64,000 nt of DNA from Treponema maltophilum ATCC 51939 (GTDB taxonomy: Bacteria > Spirochaetota > Spirochaetia > Treponematales > Treponemataceae). The translations under genes and the position numbers were made by a program. The stretch lies in the NCBI RefSeq assembly GCF_000413055.1, contig NZ_KE332518.1, forward strand, positions 931,583 through 995,582, given 5' to 3'. Each line of letters begins with the position of its first letter. The stretch's first letter is position 1. Below the pieces are notes generated by a model. That model had not been told where the DNA came from, searched no databases, and worked only from the letters and a program-made list of their open reading frames with translations. Positions 8,225-16,160 of this stretch are shown piece by piece.

Positions 8225-9751
8225 TTATTCCTTTTTTGAATGCAAGGTCGCCGCATACAGCAATTGCTCCTGCGTTGCCGAACCGCGCCCGAATTCTCCC
8301 GTTACGGCGCCTTCGCACAGCGTAATGATTCTGTCCGAAATTCCCATAATTTCCGGCAAATCGCTCGATACCAGAATAATGCCGATGCCTTGTGCGGCCA
8401 ATTTATTTATAAGCACGTAAATTTCGTATTTTGCGCCGACGTCTATACCGCGCGTCGGTTCGTCGAGCAAAAGTATTTTCGGCTTGAGCATAAGGCAGCG
8501 GCCCAGCACCACCTTTTGCTGATTCCCGCCGGATAAGGTGCCGCACAGTGTTTTATGCCCGCTCGCTTTTATGCGCATCGTGTCCATTTGCTCCAGCCAT
8601 TCCGTTTGCTCCCGCATCGAATTCATAAAACTGAATCTGCTCAATTGTTTAAGCTTTGCCAAAGACATATTTTCGCCGATCGAGCGTAAAAGCACCAAGC
8701 CCTGTCCTTTTCTGTCTTCGGTTGCAAAGGCGATTCCCGCTTTTATGGCTTCGCCGGGCGAACGGATTTCCGTTTTTTTGCCGTCGATAATAATATCGCC
8801 GCTCCTGTTTGCATGATGTAAGCCGAAAAGACATTCCAAAAGTTCCGTGCGGCCGGAGCCGAGCAAGCCCGCAAAGCCTAAAATTTCTCCTTTGTGCAGC
8901 GTAAAATCGATATTCGAAAGACTGCGGCTTTGCCCGCCTTGTTTGTGCGGAAACCGAAGATTAAGGTTTGAAACTTCGAGAATTTTTTCCCCGATTGCTG
9001 TATTTTTCGACGGATACGCTTCGGAAACTTCCCGCCCGACCATAAGCGAAATTATTTTTTGCCGCGATGTTTCTGCTGCCGGAAGCGTCGCAATATACAT
9101 ACCGTCGCGCATTATCGTCAATTCGTCGGCTACGGCAAAAACTTCTTCCATACGGTGCGTAATATAAATGATGCCGACGTTTTCTTTAACGAGCTTTTTT
9201 ATTACCGCAAAAAGGTGTTCCGTTTCCGTTTTTGAAATCGCCGACGTCGGTTCGTCCATAATCAAAATGCGCGCGTTGAGCGACAGCGCTTTTGCGATTT
9301 CGACCATTTGCTGTTCGCCGATCCGCAAGCTTTTGATTTTTCGGTTCGCCTTTATGGGAAGTTCCAGCATGTCAAGATATTTTTGCGCTTCCTGTTCCAT
9401 TTCGGCTTTGCGCACAAAGCCGAATCGATTGCACTTTTCTCTGCCCATAAAAATGTTTTCGGCGACGCTCGTTTCCCGCACGAGCTGCAACTCCTGATGA
9501 ATCTTTGCAATACCGAGTTTTTGCGCCGCCGTGGGGCTTGCGATAACGGTTTTTTTGCCGTCGATAAAAATATCGCCGGTATAATTGGTGATTGCGCCGC
9601 TGAGAATATTCATTAAAGTGGATTTTCCCGCCCCGTTTTCACCCATCAGCGCGAGTACTTCGCCCGATTTTAAGCTCAGTTGCGCATTATCAAGCGCTTT
9701 TACCTGCCCGAATGATTTTGAAATACCGGTCATCCGTAATAATTCGCTCAT
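8225..9751 (-). CDS. Sugar ABC transporter ATP-binding protein (RbsA/MglA class)
   Basis: A 508-residue tandem ATPase. Domain 1 has Walker A GENGAGKST at residues 37-45, a signature near LRIGEQQMVEIAKAL, and Walker B ILIMDEPTSAIS. Domain 2 has the degenerate P-loop GLLGSGRTELL, the signature LSGGNQQKVVLGR and Walker B ILLLDEPTRGID. This two-domain form is typical of ribose/galactose/xylose importers. The start is ATG 9751 (MSELLRMTGISKSFG), as the open frame above it reads into promoter sequence. It is the first gene of the six-gene operon and has no visible Shine-Dalgarno. Confidence 0.94.
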   Translation of the reverse strand: MSELLRMTGISKSFGQVKALDNAQLSLKSGEVLALMGENGAGKSTLMNILSGAITNYTGDIFIDGKKTVIASPTAAQKLGIAKIHQELQLVRETSVAENIFMGREKCNRFGFVRKAEMEQEAQKYLDMLELPIKANRKIKSLRIGEQQMVEIAKALSLNARILIMDEPTSAISKTETEHLFAVIKKLVKENVGIIYITHRMEEVFAVADELTIMRDGMYIATLPAAETSRQKIISLMVGREVSEAYPSKNTAIGEKILEVSNLNLRFPHKQGGQSRSLSNIDFTLHKGEILGFAGLLGSGRTELLECLFGLHHANRSGDIIIDGKKTEIRSPGEAIKAGIAFATEDRKGQGLVLLRSIGENMSLAKLKQLSRFSFMNSMREQTEWLEQMDTMRIKASGHKTLCGTLSGGNQQKVVLGRCLMLKPKILLLDEPTRGIDVGAKYEIYVLINKLAAQGIGIILVSSDLPEIMGISDRIITLCEGAVTGEFGRGSATQEQLLYAATLHSKKE

Positions 9752-9761
9752 AATATATTGA

Positions 9762-9767
9762 ATTATA
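9762..9767 (-). promoter_or_regulatory. -10 box of the importer operon, nearly leaderless
   Basis: TATAAT on the minus strand, with ten bases between it and the ATG at 9751, so transcription should begin about four bases before the start codon. The -35 match is poor (TATACA at 17 bp), which fits a promoter that needs an activator such as the YesN-type regulator. It lies back to back with the promoter of the 9939 gene. Confidence 0.55.
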
Positions 9768-9855
9768 TCATTGATTTTTGTATCTGTATATTTAAAAAAA
9801 ACATAAAGAGCCTTTAATTTTATATACATGATTTTATATACTCAAAATTTTTTTC

Positions 9856-9884
9856 TTGACAAAGACGAAAAACGGGTTTATTCT
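9856..9884 (+). promoter_or_regulatory. Strong sigma-70-type promoter of the second sugar operon
   Basis: TTGACA at 9856-9861, a 17-bp spacer, and TATTCT at 9879-9884. The predicted start is near 9891, just before the palindrome at 9894. It drives the binding-protein gene at 9939 and probably the permease, GH4 and LacI genes. Confidence 0.8.
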
Positions 9885-9893
9885 TTTAGAAAT

Positions 9894-9911
9894 AGGTGTT
9901 ACGTAACACCT
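9894..9911 (+). promoter_or_regulatory. 18-bp perfect palindrome, probable LacI-family operator
   Basis: AGGTGTTACGTAACACCT is perfectly self-complementary with a central CG, as LacI-family operators usually are. It sits at the predicted transcription start, where a bound repressor would block RNA polymerase. The LacI-type gene at 14479 in the same cluster is the obvious candidate. As RNA it could also form a six-pair hairpin with an ACGT loop, followed by TGCAAAAGTTTT, which recalls the leader element at 52035. Confidence 0.75.
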
Positions 9912-9938
9912 GCAAAAGTTTTAAACCAGGAGGTTGTG

Positions 9939-11201
9939 ATGAAAAAACTACTCACCGTACTTTTCATTTTCGTTTTTGCCGCGTCATTGTGTTTTGCGGC
10001 CGGCAAGCAGGACGCAAAAAAAGGAGCATCGATTAAAATGTTTCAGCTGAAGGTTGAAATAAAAGATGCGATTGACGCCTATGCGGCGGACTATACCGCT
10101 GCGACGGGAATTCCGGTAAGCGTTGAAACGCTCGGAGGCGGCGGCGATTACGGCGGAACGCTGAAGGCAAAAGCTCAGTCCGGAAACATGCCCGACATTA
10201 TTCAAATCGAAGGGCAGGGCGGCTACGATATTTGGAAAGACTATATTGCCGACTTAAGCGATCAAAGCTGGGTAAAGGATACCGACCTTGCGTTTAAGCA
10301 AAACGGAAAGGTGTACGGTTTTCCGGTTGCAATCGAAGGCTACGGCTTGGCTTATAATGCCAATATTTTGAAAAAAGCCGGCGTCGATCCTGCAAAGCTG
10401 ACAACCCGCAAAGCGTATGAAGATGCGTTCAAGCTTATCGATTCGAAAAAAGCCGAACTGGGTCTTGATTCGGTCGTATCGATGGCGGCCTCCGTTGCCG
10501 GCGGCATGTGGTGGGTCGCGGCTCAGCACAATTTGGCGTGCTATTGGGGCGGCGGTCTCGGTTTTGAAGATAAGTCGATTATCAATATGGCGCTGAAGGG
10601 CAAGCTGGACGAAAAACGCTTCGATCAATACGCAAAATACTTGCAGCTTTTGTTTAAATACGCCGACAAAAACATTTTGCAAAACGGCAGCTACGACAAT
10701 CAGGTGGCGGCCTTTGCGCGCGGCAAAGCGGCATTTTTGCATCAGGGCAACTGGGTGGATCCGAACCTGAAGCAGCTGGGCGTTACGTTTAAAATCGGTT
10801 ATGCGCCGCACGCTTTCCTCGATACCGAAGAAAAAGGTTTGTACCTGTTTGCTCCGAGCTGGTGGTGCGTTAATGCGAAGAGCCCCAACGCCGAAGCGGC
10901 AAAAGCCTTTTTGGCTTCCATGGCCGAAACTCCCCAGGGACACGAATTTTTGGTAAAAAAAGCGGGCATGATTCCCGCCTTTAAATCCGTAAAACTGCAG
11001 CCGGAAGGCCAGTTGAGCCGCGCGCTTATGGAAGCGAATGCCCGAGGCGGCAACTACGGCGTATTTTTCGGTATGTTGCCTGACGGTGCGGGACGGAACG
11101 TGTTCGGTCCCATCTTCGATCTGTTTGCACAAAACCCCGACGCTATCGATCAATTTAAAGCCGATATGAAAAAGGCCGTTGCGGGTTTGCCGAATATGTA
11201 A
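9939..11201 (+). CDS. Extracellular sugar-binding protein of an ABC importer (family 1 type)
   Basis: A 420-residue protein with a signal peptide (MKKLLTVLFIFVFAASLCFA) and no lipobox Cys at the expected site. The body matches MalE/UgpB-like receptors: PDIIQIEGQGGYDIWKDY, VYGFPVAIEGYGLAYN, and AAFARGKAAFLHQGNWVD. I start at ATG 9939 because AGGAGG lies seven bases upstream and the signal peptide begins there. The frame extends 37 codons upstream through the promoter and should not be used. The sugar is unknown; the GH4 enzyme downstream suggests an alpha-linked oligosaccharide. Confidence 0.92.
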   Translation: MKKLLTVLFIFVFAASLCFAAGKQDAKKGASIKMFQLKVEIKDAIDAYAADYTAATGIPVSVETLGGGGDYGGTLKAKAQSGNMPDIIQIEGQGGYDIWKDYIADLSDQSWVKDTDLAFKQNGKVYGFPVAIEGYGLAYNANILKKAGVDPAKLTTRKAYEDAFKLIDSKKAELGLDSVVSMAASVAGGMWWVAAQHNLACYWGGGLGFEDKSIINMALKGKLDEKRFDQYAKYLQLLFKYADKNILQNGSYDNQVAAFARGKAAFLHQGNWVDPNLKQLGVTFKIGYAPHAFLDTEEKGLYLFAPSWWCVNAKSPNAEAAKAFLASMAETPQGHEFLVKKAGMIPAFKSVKLQPEGQLSRALMEANARGGNYGVFFGMLPDGAGRNVFGPIFDLFAQNPDAIDQFKADMKKAVAGLPNM

Positions 11202-11271
11202 AAAAAACGGTGAGCCGGAAAATCGTTTTTTCGGCCCCGTGTATTATATTACGATACATGTAATTAAAAAA

Positions 11272-11301
11272 GCTGTCCGAAAACTTCGATTTTCGGACAG
11301 C
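11272..11301 (+). other. 12-bp hairpin between binding-protein and permease genes
   Basis: Perfect 12-bp stem (11272-11283 with 11290-11301) and a six-base loop, without a T-tract. A second weaker stem-loop lies about 15 bases after the stop at 11201. Such structures after a binding-protein gene often stabilise its mRNA or cut read-through so that the receptor is made in excess. That role is inferred. The rest of 11202-11343 shows nothing else clear. Confidence 0.6.
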
Positions 11302-11343
11302 AATGGCCGCCGCCGATTTTATTTTTAAGTTAAGGAAATACTG

Positions 11344-12231
11344 ATGAAACAGAGCCGTACGGTAAATATTTTGTTTATTGCTCCCTGTCTGTTTGCTTTT
11401 ACGATGATAATCGTCATTCCGTTCGGATTCGGATTGTATTATTCGCTGACCGATTGGAACGGCGTGCGAGACAGCGTGAAGTTTGTCGGCTTGGCAAACT
11501 TTAAATATCTTTTTACCGCTCCCGATTTTTTATATTCGTTTTTGATAACGATAGGCTTTACGCTTATAAACATTGTTTCGGTTAATGTTGTCGGTTTTAT
11601 TTTATCGCTTTTGGTAACTTCGAAGGTCAGATTCCGCAATTTTTATCGGGCCGGATTTTTTGTTCCCTATCTTATAGGCGGAATCGTTTTAGGTTATATT
11701 TGGCAGTTTATTTTAAATAACGCGCTCGTTTTGATCGGAAACAAGCTTTCTTTAGGTTTTTTGCAGTCGTCGCTTTTGAGCCGCCCGAACACGGTGATTT
11801 GGGTTATGTCGTTTGTAAATACCTGGCAGTACGCCGGATACATTATGCTCATTTTCGTTGCGGCGATTCAGGGAATTCCTTCTTCGCTTTTGGAAGCGGC
11901 GAGTGTCGACGGCGCGAGTTATTTTACGCGAATCTTCCGCATACTCATTCCGATGATGGCGCATGCGTTTACGATTTCGCTTTTTTTAACGCTCACTTCG
12001 TCATTTAAACAATTCGATATGAACTTTACGCTTACAAACGGAGGCCCCGCCACCCGCTTTCTCGGTTCGCCGATTAAAGCCAGCCAGCTTTTGGCAATGA
12101 ATATTTTCGATACGGCGGCGGCAAACCGCATGGCCGAAGCGCAGGCGAAAGCGGTGATTTTATTTTTGGCTTTGGTAATCGTGTCTTTGATACAGGTGAA
12201 TATGAATAAGCGCAAGGAGGTGGAACTGTGA
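11344..12231 (+). CDS. Sugar ABC transporter permease (MalF/UgpA class)
   Basis: A 295-residue inner-membrane protein with six hydrophobic helices. The EAA loop that docks the ATPase is EAASVDGASYFTRIFRILIPMM, in the second half. The N-terminus IAPCLFAFTMIIVIPFGFGLYYSLTDWNG is typical of this class. The end overlaps the next permease by four bases. No ATPase gene exists in the cluster, so a shared MsmK/MalK-like subunit encoded elsewhere is probably used. Confidence 0.93.
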   Translation: MKQSRTVNILFIAPCLFAFTMIIVIPFGFGLYYSLTDWNGVRDSVKFVGLANFKYLFTAPDFLYSFLITIGFTLINIVSVNVVGFILSLLVTSKVRFRNFYRAGFFVPYLIGGIVLGYIWQFILNNALVLIGNKLSLGFLQSSLLSRPNTVIWVMSFVNTWQYAGYIMLIFVAAIQGIPSSLLEAASVDGASYFTRIFRILIPMMAHAFTISLFLTLTSSFKQFDMNFTLTNGGPATRFLGSPIKASQLLAMNIFDTAAANRMAEAQAKAVILFLALVIVSLIQVNMNKRKEVEL

Positions 12232-13094
12232 TAGGCGGCGGAGAAAAATATACGCGACGGATTTTAGCCGAAATCTTTGCGCTTCTGCTTTTTGTGCTTT
12301 TTATGGTGCCGTTTGCAATGGTTGTACTCAATTCGGCAAAAACATCAAAAGAAATTATAAACAACGCGTTAAGCCGGCCGGAACACTGGAAACAGTTGTT
12401 TACAAACATCGGTCGTATTTTCGGCAATGCCACCGTCGATTATCCGGGCGCCTTTGTCGACAGCGTCGTTATTACGGCCGTATCGCTTGCGGTTATAGTG
12501 ATTTTTTCGTCAATGTGCGCGTGGGTGCTCGTACGCAACAGAACCAAGTGGTCGACCGTTATTTTTATGCTTTTTGTGGCGGCAATGGTTATTCCCTTTC
12601 AAGTGCTTATGTATCCTTTGGTGCGTTGGCTGCGAGTTATGGGCGATTTTTTGCATATCCGGCTTTTGGGAACCGTTCACGGCATCGCTTTTGCCTATTT
12701 GGGATTCGGTTGCCCGCTCTCGATTTTTATTTTCCACGGATTCATAAAAAATATTCCGTACGAACTGGAAGAATCGGCAACGATAGACGGCTGTTCGCGC
12801 GGTGCGACTTTTTTCAAAATCGTTTTTCCGCTTTTGCAACCCATCATCGTTACGGTGCTTATTTTAAACGGTATTTGGATTTGGAACGATTACCTGCTTC
12901 CGCTTTTGGTTTTGGGTTCCAACGGAGAAGTGCAGACAATTCCGATTGCGGTAACGACTTTTGCCGGCGCTTACTTAAAACAGTGGGATTTAATTTTAAC
13001 GTCGACCCTGCTTGCGATGATTCCGATTATCGTATTGTATCTTTTTGCGCAACGCTATATTATCAGGGGAATGGTGGAAGGTTCAATAAAATAA
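12228..13094 (+). CDS. Sugar ABC transporter permease (MalG/UgpE class)
   Basis: A 288-residue partner permease with six helices and the EAA loop EESATIDGCSRGATFFKIVFPLL. The start is GTG at 12228, overlapping the previous stop by four bases, with a near-perfect AAGGAGGTG just upstream. NGIWIWNDYLLPLLVL near the C-terminus is characteristic. It forms a heterodimer with the preceding permease. Confidence 0.93.
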   Translation: MIGGGEKYTRRILAEIFALLLFVLFMVPFAMVVLNSAKTSKEIINNALSRPEHWKQLFTNIGRIFGNATVDYPGAFVDSVVITAVSLAVIVIFSSMCAWVLVRNRTKWSTVIFMLFVAAMVIPFQVLMYPLVRWLRVMGDFLHIRLLGTVHGIAFAYLGFGCPLSIFIFHGFIKNIPYELEESATIDGCSRGATFFKIVFPLLQPIIVTVLILNGIWIWNDYLLPLLVLGSNGEVQTIPIAVTTFAGAYLKQWDLILTSTLLAMIPIIVLYLFAQRYIIRGMVEGSIK

Positions 13095-13121
13095 TATAGG
13101 CATCTTTATGGAGGTTTTTAT

Positions 13122-14474
13122 ATGAAGATTGTTTTGGTCGGTGCCGGCAGTGCCCAGTTCGGGTACGGTACGCTCGGCGACATTTTTTGCAGCAAGGTAT
13201 TAAAAGGAACCGAAGTCGTGCTGCACGATATAAACGCCCATACGCTGAAAACGGTGTATGAAACGGCCCACGCTTTTATACAAAAGAATAAGCTCGATTT
13301 TAAAGTAAAAGCCGAGCTCGACAGAAGAACCGCTTTTAAAGGCGCCGATTTTATTATTTCATCGATTGAAGTCGGCAACCGTTTTGAACTGTGGGATCAG
13401 GACTGGAAGGTGCCGCAACAGTTCGGCATACATCAAGTATACGGCGAAAACGGCGGCCCCGGCGGCGTGTTCCATTCGCTGCGCATTATTCCGCCGATTT
13501 TGGAAATCGTAAAGGATGCCGTTGAGATTTGCCCCGACGCATGGATTTTCAACTATTCAAACCCGATGACCGCAATCTGTACGGCGGTAAACAGGGCGTT
13601 CCCGCAAGCACATTTTGTCGGCATGTGCCACGAAATCGGCTGGCTGAGCAAATGGCTCCCGCCGATGCTCGATATGAAGCTCGATGATATTTATTTTAAA
13701 GCGGCCGGCTTGAACCATTTCAGCTGCATGCTCGAAATTAAAAATAAAAAAACGGGTAAAAACCTGTATCCCGACGTGCTTAAAAAAGCCGATAAATTTT
13801 TCCATTATGAAGCCGGTTACAGCGATGTGTGGGACATGTACCGCAAAACGGGAAAATTCGAAGAAACCGAACGCTTTTACCGCGAACAGTCGAAAGGAAA
13901 AAGCGCGTACGAATGGGCCGACCGCCGCCTGCATAAATTCATTTTGGAAACCTATCGTCTGCTTCCGATAACCGTTGACAGCCACTTCGGCGAATACATC
14001 GGCTGGGCGTGGGATCTTGTCGACCACCGCGGAATTCTCGACTTTTACGATTTCTATAAGGTCGAACTGCGCGAAAAACCCGCTCAAATAAAGCTTGAAA
14101 CGCACGAGCGCGTTATTCCGATAATCGACGGTATGATTGAGAATTCCGGCTATGAAGAATCGGCGGTCAATATTCAAAACAACGGACTCATCGAAGAGCT
14201 TCCTTCGTGGATTACGGTCGAAGTTCCCGCCGTTATCGATAAAAACGGCGTTAACGGAATTCCGATTAAAAAGCTGCCCAAAGGTTATGCGGCACTGCTC
14301 AGAAACTACTGCGGCGTGTATGATTTGACGGCCGAAGCCGTGTTGAAAAAGGATAAAAATCTTGTCGTTCAGGCTTTGCTTGCAAACCCGGTCGTCAATA
14401 TGGCGTCCGTCGTTAAACCTATGGTTGACCATATGATTAACGCGCAGCGAAAGTGGCTCGGCTATTTAAAATAA
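13122..14474 (+). CDS. Glycoside hydrolase family 4 (alpha-glucosidase/alpha-galactosidase type)
   Basis: 450 residues, the usual GH4 length. GH4 enzymes split glycosides by an NAD- and Mn-dependent oxidation/elimination route. The Rossmann NAD loop VGAGSAQFG is at residues 6-14. NYSNPMTAICTAV is the family hallmark. The likely metal ligands are Cys169 (GMCHEIGW) and His199 (GLNHFSCM). Linkage to an ABC importer rather than a PTS suggests an unphosphorylated substrate taken up intact. Melibiose-, maltose- and uronide-active GH4 enzymes are hard to separate by eye. AGGAGG-like GGAGG precedes the ATG. Confidence 0.9.
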   Translation: MKIVLVGAGSAQFGYGTLGDIFCSKVLKGTEVVLHDINAHTLKTVYETAHAFIQKNKLDFKVKAELDRRTAFKGADFIISSIEVGNRFELWDQDWKVPQQFGIHQVYGENGGPGGVFHSLRIIPPILEIVKDAVEICPDAWIFNYSNPMTAICTAVNRAFPQAHFVGMCHEIGWLSKWLPPMLDMKLDDIYFKAAGLNHFSCMLEIKNKKTGKNLYPDVLKKADKFFHYEAGYSDVWDMYRKTGKFEETERFYREQSKGKSAYEWADRRLHKFILETYRLLPITVDSHFGEYIGWAWDLVDHRGILDFYDFYKVELREKPAQIKLETHERVIPIIDGMIENSGYEESAVNIQNNGLIEELPSWITVEVPAVIDKNGVNGIPIKKLPKGYAALLRNYCGVYDLTAEAVLKKDKNLVVQALLANPVVNMASVVKPMVDHMINAQRKWLGYLK

Positions 14475-14478
14475 AAAC

Positions 14479-15501
14479 GTGGCGACAATAAAAGAAATTG
14501 CGGCGAAAACCGGCGTCAGTGCGACTACCGTTTCCAATGTGTTACACGGGAGGACGGCAAAGGTTTCCGCCGCAAAACTCAAAAAAGTTCAATCCGCTAT
14601 TGAAGCCGAAAAATATACGCCGAATATGGGCGCCGCACTGCTTGCCCACAGTGTTTCGCACATAATCGGTGTAATCGTTTACATGGATCCGCGAAGCGAC
14701 GAAACCGTTTTTGAAGATCCGTTTACCGGAGCGATGATCGGCGCGCTGGAACGGAAAATCCGGGAAAGCGGTTATTACATGATGCTCTATGCGGCGCGTG
14801 AACCGCAGGAAATTTTTAAGCTTATTCAAAATTGGAAGCTGGACGGTTTACTGCTTTTTTGGGTGCCGACCGAAATCTGTTCCGTTGTCCGGAAAAAAAA
14901 CGACGTGCCGCTTGTGTTTATCGATTGTTATTTTGACGACGACGGATTGGTCTATCACAATATCGGCTTGGATGACCGGCAGGGAACGTATCAGATGACC
15001 TGGTACTTGCGCGAAATGGGGCACACGGCGATAGCATTTTTAGCCGACCGCAAAGATCCGGTTGGCGGCGATCGCGACCGCTTGGAAGGTTTTATGCAGG
15101 CTTTGGCGGACAGCGGCATAAAAAATCCCGAAAAGCATTTTGTTCCGCTTTCGAAGGACTGCGCCGAACGGACAGCCGTATACAATTTTTTATGCGCGGA
15201 CGAAAAGCCTTTTACGGCTTTATTTTTTTCGGCCGATTATTATGCCGCCGAAGCGTTGGCGTATTTTCAAAAAAAAGGCCTGCACATTCCCGAAGATCTT
15301 TCCATAGCGGGGTTCGACGACAATATTTATGCGCAGGTCGTAAACCCTTCTCTTACAACGGTTTATCAGGATGTGTTCCAGCGCGGCTGCGCTGCGGTCG
15401 ACATGCTTGTAAAGCTGATGAAAAAGCAGCCCGTAGAAGAAAACAATATTCGTTTTCCCGTGCGCTTGATTTTGCGCGATTCGGTTGCGCGCATAGGTTG
15501 A
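14479..15501 (+). CDS. LacI-family transcriptional regulator
   Basis: A 340-residue protein with the N-terminal helix-turn-helix ATIKEIAAKTGVSATTVSNVLHGR and a hinge KVSAAKLKKVQSAIEAEKYTPN. A periplasmic-binding-like effector domain ends in PSLTTVYQDVFQRGCAAVDML. The start is GTG, four bases after the GH4 stop, with no clear ribosome site, so translation is probably coupled. It most likely represses the operon through the palindrome at 9894-9911, with the imported sugar as inducer. Confidence 0.92.
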   Translation: MATIKEIAAKTGVSATTVSNVLHGRTAKVSAAKLKKVQSAIEAEKYTPNMGAALLAHSVSHIIGVIVYMDPRSDETVFEDPFTGAMIGALERKIRESGYYMMLYAAREPQEIFKLIQNWKLDGLLLFWVPTEICSVVRKKNDVPLVFIDCYFDDDGLVYHNIGLDDRQGTYQMTWYLREMGHTAIAFLADRKDPVGGDRDRLEGFMQALADSGIKNPEKHFVPLSKDCAERTAVYNFLCADEKPFTALFFSADYYAAEALAYFQKKGLHIPEDLSIAGFDDNIYAQVVNPSLTTVYQDVFQRGCAAVDMLVKLMKKQPVEENNIRFPVRLILRDSVARIG

Positions 15502-15593
15502 GGGGCAACCGCACCGGAATTGTATGTACTCATTCATGGCTACCTGCAAGTGCGGCGATTGCACAAAAGTTTTTTTTTTGCTATTTTTAAGGC

Positions 15594-16160
15594 ATGAAGT
15601 GGAAGATTCCTGAGGGCAAAGAACTGCGCATCGCGATATCGGGAAAAAGCGGCTGCGGCAACACGACCGTAAGCAAGCTGCTTGCCGAAAAACTCGACAT
15701 TGCCGTCATAAACTTTACGTTCCGAAATCTTTCATGCGAAACGGGGCTGAGCTTGCCCGAAATTATAGAAAAGGCGAAAACGGACGACCGCTTCGATCAA
15801 GCGATCGACAGCCGGCAAGTGGAACTTGCGCGCAAAGAATCCTGCGTGCTCGCTTCGCGCCTTGCCGTGTGGATGCTTAAAGAAGCCGATTTAAAGGTGT
15901 ACCTCGATGCCGACGAAAACGTGCGCGCTCGGCGGATCTTTAAGCGCGAGGGCGGGGATCTGCAAGCCATAAAGGATTTTACCGCACTGCGCGACGCCGA
16001 AGATTCCGGGCGCTATAAACGTTTGTACAATATCGATAACGGCGATTATTCCTGTGCCGATTTGTTGATCGATACGTCAAAATACAATCCGGAAGAAATT
16101 ACCGATATTATACTTCAGGAATTGATAAAAAAAGGACTTATCGTTTCGTCCGATGCTTGA
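15594..16160 (+). CDS. Cytidylate kinase-like nucleotide kinase
   Basis: A 188-residue P-loop kinase. The loop is ISGKSGCGNTTVSKLL near residues 14-29. A lid-type YLDADENVRARRIFKREGG and a terminal DLLIDTSKYNPEEI resemble the archaeal-type (CmkB) cytidylate kinases. It would convert CMP/dCMP to the diphosphate, although other nucleoside monophosphates are possible. AAGG lies only one base before the ATG, an unusually short spacing. It overlaps the glycosylase gene by eight bases. A poly-T run upstream at 15570-15579 may end the LacI transcript. Confidence 0.8.
   Translation: MKWKIPEGKELRIAISGKSGCGNTTVSKLLAEKLDIAVINFTFRNLSCETGLSLPEIIEKAKTDDRFDQAIDSRQVELARKESCVLASRLAVWMLKEADLKVYLDADENVRARRIFKREGGDLQAIKDFTALRDAEDSGRYKRLYNIDNGDYSCADLLIDTSKYNPEEITDIILQELIKKGLIVSSDA

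Noticed and set aside
10254-11153. Long 299-residue open frame on the minus strand
   Set aside because: It is antisense to the sugar-binding protein gene, whose motifs and ribosome site are convincing.
13557-14432. 291-residue minus-strand open frame
   Set aside because: Antisense to the GH4 gene; no family motif.
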